DNA from: Bacillota bacterium
GTDB lineage: Bacteria > Bacillota_A > Clostridia > Peptostreptococcales > Anaerovoracaceae
Direction: 5' to 3'
DNA length: 14,274 bases
NCBI GenBank assembly: GCA_017437925.1
Contig: JAFRWQ010000077.1
Coordinates: 1 to 14,274, forward strand
Shown here: piece after piece, positions 1-6,338 of the stretch
Position numbering within the stretch: the stretch's first letter is position 1
How the letters are laid out: every line of letters begins with the position of its first letter
Notes under the pieces: model-generated
The model's database searches: none
Seen by the model: the letters and a program-made list of their open reading frames with translations, nothing else
What the model was told of the DNA's origin: nothing
Made by a program: the position numbers and the translations under genes

Positions 1-1
1 C

Positions 2-1015
2 CTCAAGGCCATGGAGGAGCTGCTTAAGGGGAGCCCCTTAAGGCTCCGTCCCCACTACAAATCCAACAAGTGCGCCGACATCGCCCACATGCAGATGGAA
101 AACGGAGCCGTAGGCATAACCTGCGCCAAGCTCAGCGAGGCTGAGGACCTGGCCGACAGCGGCATCACCGACATACTCATCGCCAATCAGATCGTTGACC
201 CCGAGAAGATGATCAAAGCGGCCCTGCTCGCAAGAAAGTGCCGCCTCACCGTCTGCGTCGACAGCGAGATGAACGCCCATCTGCTCTCAAGGGCAGCCTC
301 GGCCGCCGGCACCATGCTCCACTGCTATGTGGAGTACGACATAGGCATGCGCCGCTGCGGAGTCGCCACCGAAGATGAGTTCGTGGAGCTGGCAAAGCTC
401 ATAGCGGGGCTTCCGCACCTTGAATTTTCAGGCATCCAGGCCTACGCGGGCCACGTCTCCCACATGGTGAGCGACGAGGAGAGGAAGGAGTACACCAGGG
501 CCAACGAGGCGAAGCTGACGCAGCTTAAAGAAAGGCTCGAGGCCGAAGGCCTTAAGGTCGGCGCCATCTCGGGCGGAAGCACCGGAACGTCGGCGCTCAA
601 GGCCGAGGGAGGGGTCTACACCGAGCTTCAGGCAGGAAGCTACATCTTCCTGGACGCCACCTACGGCGAGCTTGAGAAGCTTCCCTTCAGGAATTCCCTC
701 TTCGTGCTCTCCACCGTCATCAGCAAGCAACCCGGCATCACCATACTGGACGCCGGCGTCAAGACCCTGGGCATGGACCAGGGCGATCCCCTGATCCTCA
801 CCATGGACGGCGAAAGGGTAGAGGGCAGGATAGAGGTCAACGAGGAGCACGTCAAGCTGTATGACGCTTCAAAGGGCCTCCCCATCGGCGCAAAGGCTCT
901 GCTCATACCCGGCCACTGCTGCTCCACCGTGAACCTCTACAACAAGCTCTACCTCTACAAAGACGGCGAGATCGCCGACCGCCTGATGATCACCGCCAGA
1001 GGCTGCAGCAGGTAG
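2..1015 (+). CDS. D-threonine aldolase / D-serine dehydratase-like PLP enzyme (5' partial)
   Basis: This is a fold-type III (alanine racemase-like) PLP enzyme of the DSD1 / D-threonine aldolase family, acting on D-3-hydroxy amino acids in the cytosol. The reading frame is open to the left edge, so the true start lies outside; the ATG at 11 is internal. Numbering from that ATG, RPHYKSNK (13-20) is the PLP-lysine motif (probably K17). Further family blocks are YDIGMRRCGV, QAYAGHVSH, ISGGSTGT, ELQAGSYIFLD and LDAGVKTLGMDQGDP. The C-terminal PGHCC gives a metal site H302-x-C304. From memory, His-x-Cys is the zinc ligand pair of D-serine dehydratase and D-threo-3-hydroxyaspartate dehydratase, whereas characterised D-threonine aldolases have His-x-Asp. 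A dehydratase is therefore somewhat favoured over an aldolase, but the substrate cannot be read from sequence. A terminator follows directly, so this is the end of a transcription unit. Confidence 0.88.
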   Translation, partial: LKAMEELLKGSPLRLRPHYKSNKCADIAHMQMENGAVGITCAKLSEAEDLADSGITDILIANQIVDPEKMIKAALLARKCRLTVCVDSEMNAHLLSRAASAAGTMLHCYVEYDIGMRRCGVATEDEFVELAKLIAGLPHLEFSGIQAYAGHVSHMVSDEERKEYTRANEAKLTQLKERLEAEGLKVGAISGGSTGTSALKAEGGVYTELQAGSYIFLDATYGELEKLPFRNSLFVLSTVISKQPGITILDAGVKTLGMDQGDPLILTMDGERVEGRIEVNEEHVKLYDASKGLPIGAKALLIPGHCCSTVNLYNKLYLYKDGEIADRLMITARGCSR

Positions 1016-1030
1016 TATAAGGCAAAGAAA

Positions 1031-1070
1031 AAACCCCCGCCGGCTCCAAACGAGCCCGGCGGGGTTTTTA
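1031..1070 (+). terminator. Rho-independent terminator after the DSD1-like gene
   Basis: A GC-rich hairpin has left arm CCCCGCCGGCTC and right arm GAGCCCGGCGGGG, with one bulged base and a CAAAC-type loop. It is followed by TTTTTAT and preceded by an A-run, so it may also work weakly on the other strand. It lies just after the stop codon at 1013-1015. Confidence 0.9.
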
Positions 1071-1123
1071 TATCATACTGATGAGATGCTGCAGCCGGCA
1101 GCGCCGAACCGGGCATACCCGGC

Positions 1124-1579
1124 TTAAAAGCCCGCTACACGATCTGCGGGCCGCCCTCCTGCGGCGCTTTGTCCGCGAATTCCTTCGCCCTCCTGCGGTT
1201 GAAGGATTCCATGGCCTGGCGCTCGCCTGCGGCTACGGTCTCCTGCTCTTCGGCGTCTATCTCGGGGCATGTGGGCCATCCGGGATGTAAAGTTCGTGAC
1301 GCCCATAACGAAGGACGACTCATCCTTGCCGAGATCCTCTGCGTCACAGCATTTCAGCGCCTGTTCGTCAAGCTTTTTCAGCATTGCCTTCATCTTGAAC
1401 ATATCGTTGGCGCCTATGACGCTGCCGAAGTCGCTGTATCCGGGCTCTCCGGGCTTTTTGTTCAGCCTTTCGTTGAGCTTCTTCTGAAAATCCCTGTACT
1501 CGTTGACGGAATCGAGCAGCTTCTTAGTCTCCGCGGAGGGCTTATAGAGCTCGCTGATCTGCTGCTCCAGCTCCTGCAT
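1124..1579 (-). CDS. small charged coiled-coil-type protein of unknown function, apparent frameshift
   Basis: I do not recognise a family. As read, the frame gives 151 residues. The first about 105 look natural: acidic/basic heptad-like helix (MQELEQQISELYK, then FQKKLNERLNKK) and a Lys-rich middle. After P105 the frame turns into an arginine-rich run typical of out-of-frame GC-rich DNA. The next frame continues naturally as EIDAEEQETVAAGERQAMES and ends at TAG 1135-1137. Removing one C from the CCCC run (plus-strand GGGG 1264-1267) joins the two into a 147-residue protein. It could be a sequencing error, a recent pseudogene, or +1 slippage at CCC-C. No good Shine-Dalgarno precedes the ATG at 1579, and the same frame is open upstream for seven more codons (FRAYVRS) to a TAA at 1601-1603, so the gene may also be 5'-truncated. 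It lies 179 bp downstream of the nucleoside kinase on the same strand and may be co-transcribed with it. Confidence 0.5.
   Translation of the reverse strand: MQELEQQISELYKPSAETKKLLDSVNEYRDFQKKLNERLNKKPGEPGYSDFGSVIGANDMFKMKAMLKKLDEQALKCCDAEDLGKDESSFVMGVTNFTSRMAHMPRDRRRRAGDRSRRRAPGHGILQPQEGEGIRGQSAAGGRPADRVAGF
1126..1151 (-). terminator. Candidate terminator overlapping the stop codon of the small coiled-coil gene
   Basis: On the minus strand GCCCGC, a 10-base loop, then GCGGGC form a perfect 6-bp stem followed by TTTT. The loop contains the TAG stop (1135-1137) of the frame-corrected small gene. A second short hairpin (CCGGG-CATA-CCCGG, 1109-1122) lies just beyond. The short stem and T-tract make this moderate evidence. 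Confidence 0.5.
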
Positions 1580-1758
1580 GCTTCTGACGTAGGCTCTGAA
1601 TTATGAATCTTTCAGAACTATGCTGTTTAGTTCGTCTTACAGTTTTCTGTGCTGTGGATCGGGCATAAGAGATCCGCCCATTTAATATATTTATATATAG
1701 TCATATCGGTTTTCAGCGAACGCGCCGTACTGCGCTCCGCCGTCCGTTACGGACATTA
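1580..1758. other. AT-rich intergenic stretch
   Basis: This stretch lies between the small coiled-coil gene and the stop codon of the nucleoside kinase. It is much more AT-rich than its surroundings (TATATTTATATATAG near 1685-1700) and holds a short palindrome GTCCG-TTA-CGGAC (1742-1754) with no T-tract. A minus-strand TATATA could serve as a -10 for the small gene, but no good -35 accompanies it. No gene is seen here. Confidence 0.5.
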
Positions 1759-3429
1759 CTACAGCCTGAAGCAGCCTCCGCCTATGAACTCTCTTAATAT
1801 CGAGTTGGCGGGGACGTCTTCGGCGGGAAGCCCCACTATGTAGTCGAGGAACTTGAGCAGGCGCTTGGCCTCGTAGGCTCCGGGGTCGTCGGGCCCGACC
1901 TGGAAGAGCAGGGGCTGCACGTACTGCTTGAGCACGGTGAGCTCGTAGGGCAGGGCGGAGTTGAAGATCACGTCGGCAGTGCCCTGGTAGGGGAAGATGT
2001 TCTCCTCTTCGCCCTTTCTCACCGAGGCCCACATGGCCAGGGTCTTTGAAGCCGAGTGGCCGCGGGTGCGGTTGTCCCTCACCATGCGGCGTATGAGGCG
2101 GCCGTCGGTTGAGGGTATGCGGTTGTGCTCGTCCACGTTGACCTGGGTGAGGGCGCTGATGTATATCTTGAACTTGCTCTCGCGGGGAAGAGATGTGGAG
2201 AGCTCGTCGTTCAGACAGTGTATGCCCTCGATGACCAGCAGGTCTTCCTTATCCAACTTTATGCTGTCGCCTTTATATACCCTAACGCCTTCGGTGAAGT
2301 CGAAGGTGGGCATCCTGACCCTTTCTCCGTTGAGCAGGGCCAGCATGTCGCGGTTGAAGCCTTCCACGTCGACGGCGGCCAGGCTCTCGAAGTCGTACTG
2401 GCCGTCGGGGAGCTTGGGGGTGTCCTCGCGGTTCTTAAAATAGTTGTCCACGCCGACGTAGTGGGGCCTTAAGCCCCTTGCCATCAGCTGTATGCAGAGT
2501 CGCTGGGAGAAGGTGGTCTTGCCCGAAGACGAGGGTCCCGCGATCATGACGAACTTGACTCCGTCCCTTTCCGCGATGGTGTCGGCGATGCGGGCGATGT
2601 GGCTCTCCTGCAGGGCTTCGCAGGTCAGTATCATCTCGCGGGTGCTCTGGTCGATGACGGTGGCGTTGAGGGCTCCTATGGTCGCGATGCCCATGGATTC
2701 GGCGGTCTTTTCGCCTTCGAGCTGGGTCCTGAAAAGCATGGGCTCGTGCATGATGGGGGTAAGGGTCTCGGGACTGTCCACCGGAGGCATCTGAAGCAGT
2801 ATGCCGCCCTCGTAGGGGTAGAGCTTGAAGTACTTGAGATAGCCGGTGTGGTTGGTCATGAAGCCGTAGAAATAGTCCTCGTACTCGCCTATGCTGTAGA
2901 GGTTGACGCTGGACGAAAGGCGGGTCCTGAAGAGCTGGTCCTTTTCCGCGAGGCCCCTCTCCCTGAAGATCTCCCTGGCCTTCATGATGCTGACCGAGGT
3001 CTTGACTATGGGAAGCTTTGCGGCCGCCATGTCCCTCATGCGCTCTTCGACCGCTGAGACGAAAGCGTCGTCGGCTTCGACCCCTTCCACGGTGAAGAAG
3101 AGGCCGCTTCCCACGGAGAAGTGGAGGATGGTCCTGCAGTTCTTCTCTCTGGTCAGCTGGTGGACCGCGGCCAGAAAGAGCATGGAGCAGCTCCTCCTGT
3201 AGGTCTCATGGCCTATGAGGTCGGCGGTGGTGATGAAGGTGAGTTCGCCGTCCCTGTGGACCCGGTGGTGGAGCTCCCTCAGATACGAGTTGGCTGTGAC
3301 CAGCACTATGTCGTGCTCGTAATGCGGCTGGAACTCGTGGACTATCTCGGTGATAAGGGTCCCCTTGGGGTATTCGTAAGTCTTTCCGTCTATGAGAAGC
3401 TTCAGCATGATGTCTCTTTCCTTTGCCAT
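1759..3429 (-). CDS. nucleoside (uridine-type) kinase with TGS and ThrRS-like N-terminal domains
   Basis: This is a 556-residue cytosolic kinase of the Firmicutes type that fuses threonyl-tRNA-synthetase-like regions to a uridine kinase/phosphoribulokinase domain. Expected role: ATP-dependent phosphorylation of a nucleoside (uridine/cytidine salvage), though the exact substrate is not shown. Order: a TGS-like domain (about 8-70); a ThrRS second-additional-domain-like region beginning IGHETYRRS (about 72 on); then the P-loop kinase domain from about 290. The Walker A motif GPSSSGKTT is at 298-306, followed by the substrate-side GVDNYF motif and EGIHCLND, as in Udk. Length fits the family. The start at 3429 has AAAGGAG about six bases upstream. 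A second in-frame ATG at 3408 (M8) also has an AAAGGA upstream, and the TGS homology begins there, so it is a possible alternative start. The N-terminal domains are of unknown use in these kinases; they do not include a complete aminoacylation core. Confidence 0.88.
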   Translation of the reverse strand: MAKERDIMLKLLIDGKTYEYPKGTLITEIVHEFQPHYEHDIVLVTANSYLRELHHRVHRDGELTFITTADLIGHETYRRSCSMLFLAAVHQLTREKNCRTILHFSVGSGLFFTVEGVEADDAFVSAVEERMRDMAAAKLPIVKTSVSIMKAREIFRERGLAEKDQLFRTRLSSSVNLYSIGEYEDYFYGFMTNHTGYLKYFKLYPYEGGILLQMPPVDSPETLTPIMHEPMLFRTQLEGEKTAESMGIATIGALNATVIDQSTREMILTCEALQESHIARIADTIAERDGVKFVMIAGPSSSGKTTFSQRLCIQLMARGLRPHYVGVDNYFKNREDTPKLPDGQYDFESLAAVDVEGFNRDMLALLNGERVRMPTFDFTEGVRVYKGDSIKLDKEDLLVIEGIHCLNDELSTSLPRESKFKIYISALTQVNVDEHNRIPSTDGRLIRRMVRDNRTRGHSASKTLAMWASVRKGEEENIFPYQGTADVIFNSALPYELTVLKQYVQPLLFQVGPDDPGAYEAKRLLKFLDYIVGLPAEDVPANSILREFIGGGCFRL

Positions 3430-3478
3430 GCTTTTCTCCTTTCATGCTTTAAAGCCCGGTATCATTGTTTAACACTAT

Positions 3479-3507
3479 ATTTTACCATATATCGCGGCTT
3501 GGGGCAA
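3479..3507 (-). promoter_or_regulatory. sigma70-type promoter for the nucleoside kinase gene
   Basis: On the minus strand TTGCCC (plus 3502-3507), a 17-base spacer and TAAAAT (plus 3479-3484) match 4/6 and 5/6 of the consensus boxes. The predicted start point is near 3472, giving a leader of about 43 nt before the ATG at 3429. Confidence 0.5.
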
Positions 3508-3636
3508 ATCTCCCGCATCCGGCCCGGAGCCGGACCCGGGGCGGCCTTTTGTGTAGTTTTCTTTCACAAAACCTGCAGACCCTCTTCATTTTCGTTACAT
3601 TCTTTCTTCGTTTTTGCCTGTTATCCTCATATCATC
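3508..3636 (+). other. leader / control region upstream of the VTC gene
   Basis: No gene is seen. The region holds a GC-rich inverted repeat (TCCGGC 3518-3523 / GCCGGA 3529-3534, embedded in more G/C pairing) followed by TTTT, and a perfect 7-bp inverted repeat TTTTGTG (3547-3553) / CACAAAA (3565-3571) with an 11-base spacer. The rest is pyrimidine-rich. No convincing plus-strand promoter is visible; the best weak candidate is TTGTTT (3465-3470) with TATATC 17 bases later. Confidence 0.35.
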
Positions 3637-3651
3637 GAAAGGAGAAAAGTC

Positions 3652-4500
3652 ATGAGACCGTCAGTATTCTTAAGAAAAGAAAAAAAGTACCTGATCACCC
3701 CCGAGCAGCGGGAGATGCTGCTGAAAGCGGCGGGAGGAAAACTCGTCCCCGACGAATATCCCGAAGGCCTGGTGACCAGCGTATACCTTGACACTCCCGA
3801 CTTTTCTATGATCCGCAGATCTTCGGAAGCATCGGACAAGGGCCTTACCTGCAGGGAAAAGCTCAGAGTGCGCTGCTACGGAGAGGCGGATGAAGACAGC
3901 GAAGTCTTCTTCGAGATCAAGAAAAAGTACCTCGGGACGGTCTCAAAGCGGAGGATATCCGCCAATATCAACGATATCAGGGCCTATCTCGGGGGAGGGC
4001 CGCTCCCCGAAAAGAGTCGGATCATGTCCGAGCTGGATCACACCATGCGCAAAAACGGTCAGCCCCGCCCCGTAATGCTCATAGCTTACGACAGGCAGGC
4101 ATACATGAGTCCGAATGACGCGGCCCTGAGAGTGACCTTCGACCGCAGCATAAGGTTCAGGACCGACGATCTTGATCCCGGGCTGGGGACCTCCGGGAAG
4201 AGGCTGCTGCCTCCGGGGACCCTGCTGATGGAGATCAAGAGCTTCGGCTTCATGCCCCTGTGGCTCGCCAAAGACCTGGGCCGCTGCGGGATAAGACCGG
4301 TCAGCTTCTCAAAAGTCGGGAAAGCTTATACCTTAATGAAACAGGAATCGGAGGAAAGAAAATGCAGTATAAATTCGCTTCAGTCAAACAGGGAGGTGGA
4401 ACACTGTGAAAAAGTTCAAAAGAATGATCGTATGCGGCCTCTGCGCCGCTTTGGCCCTGGCCCTTCTCAGCGGCTGCGGGGCGTCGGGCATCAGTATTAA
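3652..4500 (+). CDS. VTC-domain (polyphosphate polymerase-like) protein with atypical C-terminal tail
   Basis: This is a CYTH/VTC-superfamily protein related to the catalytic domain of the yeast Vtc4 polyphosphate polymerase; bacterial members are annotated by homology only. The ATG at 3652 is chosen because GAAAGGAG lies 7-8 bases upstream; the frame is open further back but that is leader DNA. Tunnel-fold motifs in order: RKEKKYLI (8-15), SVYLDTPDF, CREKLRVRCYG, FFEIKKKYLGTVSKRR, VMLIAYDRQAY, LRVTFDRSIRF, LMEIKSFGFMPLWL (E194, K196) and FSKVGKAY (219-226). The known domain ends about there. The remaining roughly 55 residues (QESEERKCSINSLQ onward) look unlike a conserved tail, and the last 32 codons overlap the next gene in another frame. 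This suggests that the natural stop was lost, perhaps in a deletion. The partner is the following lipoprotein gene, a pairing seen in many Clostridia. Confidence 0.82.
   Translation: MRPSVFLRKEKKYLITPEQREMLLKAAGGKLVPDEYPEGLVTSVYLDTPDFSMIRRSSEASDKGLTCREKLRVRCYGEADEDSEVFFEIKKKYLGTVSKRRISANINDIRAYLGGGPLPEKSRIMSELDHTMRKNGQPRPVMLIAYDRQAYMSPNDAALRVTFDRSIRFRTDDLDPGLGTSGKRLLPPGTLLMEIKSFGFMPLWLAKDLGRCGIRPVSFSKVGKAYTLMKQESEERKCSINSLQSNREVEHCEKVQKNDRMRPLRRFGPGPSQRLRGVGHQY
4362..4409 (+). CDS. 15-codon ORF with its own Shine-Dalgarno at the VTC/lipoprotein junction (possible gene remnant)
   Basis: The ORF MQYKFASVKQGGGTL starts at an ATG preceded by CGGAGGAAAG with good spacing. Its TGA overlaps the GTG of the lipoprotein gene in a GTGA arrangement typical of translational coupling. 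It lies entirely inside the 3' end of the VTC frame. In related operons a DUF4956 membrane-protein gene usually sits here, so this may be the translation start left after an internal deletion, or a coupling peptide. A chance ORF cannot be excluded. Confidence 0.3.
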   Translation: MQYKFASVKQGGGTL

Positions 4501-6244
4501 TTTCGGAAGTTCCGCGCAGGGGGAGACTGCGGTGTCGGGCCAGAGCGGTTCATCCCTTTCGGCTCAAAACTCCGAGGGTTCCCAGACCCCGGCTTCGGCA
4601 GGCTCCAACACCCCCAACACCGCAAAGGTAAGCAGCACCGAGTTTAACGGCATCAGCTGCGTCACCGTGACAAGCGGGGGGACCTACACCTTGAGCGGCG
4701 AGTACAATGACCGGATGATACTGGTCGACGCCAAGGGAGAAGAGGTCGAGCTCATACTGAACGGAGCCGAGATCAGCAGCTCCAAGAGCCCCGCAATATA
4801 CGTGAGGGCTGCAAAGACCGTGACCCTTACCCTTGCCGAGGGCAGCGTGAACAGCCTGTCCGACGGAAAGAACTACAACCTGGAGGATAACGATTCGAGC
4901 CTCGACGGCTGCATATTCAGCAAGGCCGACCTGGTTCTTGCCGGGTCCGGCAGCGTGAGCGTCAACGGCAATTACAAGCACGGGATAGTGTCCAAGGATA
5001 CCCTGAGAGTGGAGGGCGGAAACTGGCAGATCAGCTCGGTCAAGACCGGCATCCAGGGCAAGGACAGCCTCGACATGAACGGTGGCGGCGTCGCCATCGC
5101 GGCGGGCACCAACGGCATGAGCAGCGACGGTGTTCTGAGCGTGAACGGCGGAAGCCTCAATATCGCCCAGAGCAAGGAAGGCCTTGAGGCCCTATCCGTC
5201 AATATAGCCGGAGGCGACATCTATATCAACGCCTCGGACGACGGCATCAACGCCTCGGATCCCGATACTTCCAGCGGCCAGGGCATGGGCTTCGGCATGA
5301 TGGGCATGGGCGGAAACTCCGCCTGCGAGATCAACATCAGCGGCGGCAGGCTCATGATAGCCTCAAAAGGCGACGGCATGGACTCCAACGGCAGCGTGAA
5401 CATCAGCGGCGGCGAGATCTACGTGGACGGACCCACAAGCAACGGCGACCAGGCCGTGGACTGGCAGACCAGGGGCAGCGTCAGCGGCGGGACCATGATA
5501 GCGACGGGCTCCGCCGGTATGGCGAGCAACGTCAGTTCGTCCGAGAACCAGGCGACCGTCTTCATCGGGCTCAGCGGCGAAGCGGGCAAGGAGATAAGCC
5601 TTAAGGACGCTTCGGGCAGGGCGCTGGCAAGCTTTACTCCCAGCAAGTCCTATCAGTGCGCCCTGATCACCTCGCCCCAGCTTAAGCAGGGCGAAAGCTA
5701 CACGGTGACCGTAGGCGGCACCGAAGCGGCAAGCTTCACCGTCGATTCACTCACAATGAACGTGAACACGAGCGGCATGGGCGGCTTCGGAAAGCCCGGT
5801 TCGGGCGGCTTCGGCAAGTTCGGAGAGCAGGGCGGCCAGAACTGGAACAGGCCTTCGGACGGCCAGCAGCCCTCCGAGGGAAGCATGCCCCAGTGGCCTT
5901 TTGAAGGCCAGCAGCCTTCCGACGGGAACTTCCCGCAGATGCCTTCTGAAGGCCAGACTCCCGAAGGCGGCAGCAGGCCCGAAAGGCCCAACGGAGGCAA
6001 GAGACCCAGCGGAGGCCAGATGCCCCAGGACGGCCAGGTCCCCTCTGACGGCAATATGCCCCAATGGCCCTTTGACGGCCAGCAGCCCTCCGAGGGGAGC
6101 TTCCCGCAGCTTCCTTCCGACGGGACCAGCGGAGCTACCGAAAAGATCCCCAAAGGGGAAGCTCCCTCAGACGGCAATTCCGGATCCCAGGGCAGCGGCA
6201 GCCAGCGCCCCAATATGAACGGAAAGAACAGCACAGTGTATTAG
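4406..6244 (+). CDS. secreted lipoprotein with Cthe_2159-type carbohydrate-binding beta-helix domain and Pro/Gly/Gln repeat tail
   Basis: The product is a 612-residue exported lipoprotein. The GTG start at 4406 is supported by GGGAGGTGG at 4391-4399. The signal peptide is K/R-rich, then hydrophobic, ending in the lipobox L21-S22-G23-C24, so the mature protein should be lipid-anchored on the outer face of the membrane. A Ser/Gly/Gln-rich linker (about 25-70) follows. Next comes a long parallel-beta-helix-like domain (about 75-440) with recurrent rungs such as VEGGNWQIS, VNGGSLNIAQ, INISGGRLMIAS and VNISGGEIYVDG. These match the Cthe_2159 family, whose founding member binds acidic plant polysaccharide (polygalacturonate) and calcium. 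A Met/Gly-rich loop (GQGMGFGMMGMGG) interrupts it, as in relatives. The C-terminal third is low complexity, including six 15-residue repeats (486-572), and has no sorting motif or membrane segment. The likely role is cell-surface polysaccharide binding; the ligand is not determined by sequence. Confidence 0.82.
   Translation: MKKFKRMIVCGLCAALALALLSGCGASGISINFGSSAQGETAVSGQSGSSLSAQNSEGSQTPASAGSNTPNTAKVSSTEFNGISCVTVTSGGTYTLSGEYNDRMILVDAKGEEVELILNGAEISSSKSPAIYVRAAKTVTLTLAEGSVNSLSDGKNYNLEDNDSSLDGCIFSKADLVLAGSGSVSVNGNYKHGIVSKDTLRVEGGNWQISSVKTGIQGKDSLDMNGGGVAIAAGTNGMSSDGVLSVNGGSLNIAQSKEGLEALSVNIAGGDIYINASDDGINASDPDTSSGQGMGFGMMGMGGNSACEINISGGRLMIASKGDGMDSNGSVNISGGEIYVDGPTSNGDQAVDWQTRGSVSGGTMIATGSAGMASNVSSSENQATVFIGLSGEAGKEISLKDASGRALASFTPSKSYQCALITSPQLKQGESYTVTVGGTEAASFTVDSLTMNVNTSGMGGFGKPGSGGFGKFGEQGGQNWNRPSDGQQPSEGSMPQWPFEGQQPSDGNFPQMPSEGQTPEGGSRPERPNGGKRPSGGQMPQDGQVPSDGNMPQWPFDGQQPSEGSFPQLPSDGTSGATEKIPKGEAPSDGNSGSQGSGSQRPNMNGKNSTVY
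5861..6121 (+). repeat. tandem 45-bp coding repeats (15-residue P/G/Q unit)
   Basis: Six units lie head to tail in the lipoprotein tail (residues 486-572), with consensus G-Q-x-P-S-[DE]-G-[NS]-[MF]-P-Q-x-P-x-[DE]. Four are close copies (starting at residues 486, 501, 543 and 558), one is diverged (516), and one is shortened to 12 residues (531). A GQ + PxxG wall-spanning spacer is a plausible reading. Unit number may vary between strains through slippage or recombination. Confidence 0.8.
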
Positions 6245-6275
6245 GCAGCAGCCAAAAGACTGCCTTGAACATAAA

Positions 6276-6308
6276 GACCCCGCTCAGGCGAGATGCCCGG
6301 GCGGGGTC
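6276..6308. terminator. convergent terminator between the lipoprotein and transporter genes
   Basis: A perfect 8-bp stem, GACCCCGC (6276-6283) / GCGGGGTC (6301-6308), lies between the converging genes. The minus-strand side continues with TTTATGTT, so termination of the transporter operon is best supported. The plus-strand side has only a weak T-rich tail (GCTGTTATATT). Confidence 0.65.
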
Positions 6309-6338
6309 GCTGTTATATTCAGGTCTGAACGAAAAGCT

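Noticed and set aside
1656..1675. GGATC...GATCC inverted repeat
   Set aside because: Only 5-bp arms with a 10-base spacer, no T-tract and no relation to a promoter; likely chance.
1997..3202. several plus-strand frames across the nucleoside kinase
   Set aside because: They are antisense to a complete kinase with Walker A and other motifs; no start signals.
3121..3651. upstream extension of the VTC frame
   Set aside because: It runs antisense through the kinase 5' end and the promoter region; the ATG at 3652 has the ribosome binding site and starts at the domain boundary.
5698..6234. minus-strand frame with LPSEGCWPSKGHWG repeats
   Set aside because: The repeats are the reverse reading of the lipoprotein tail repeats; no independent evidence of expression.
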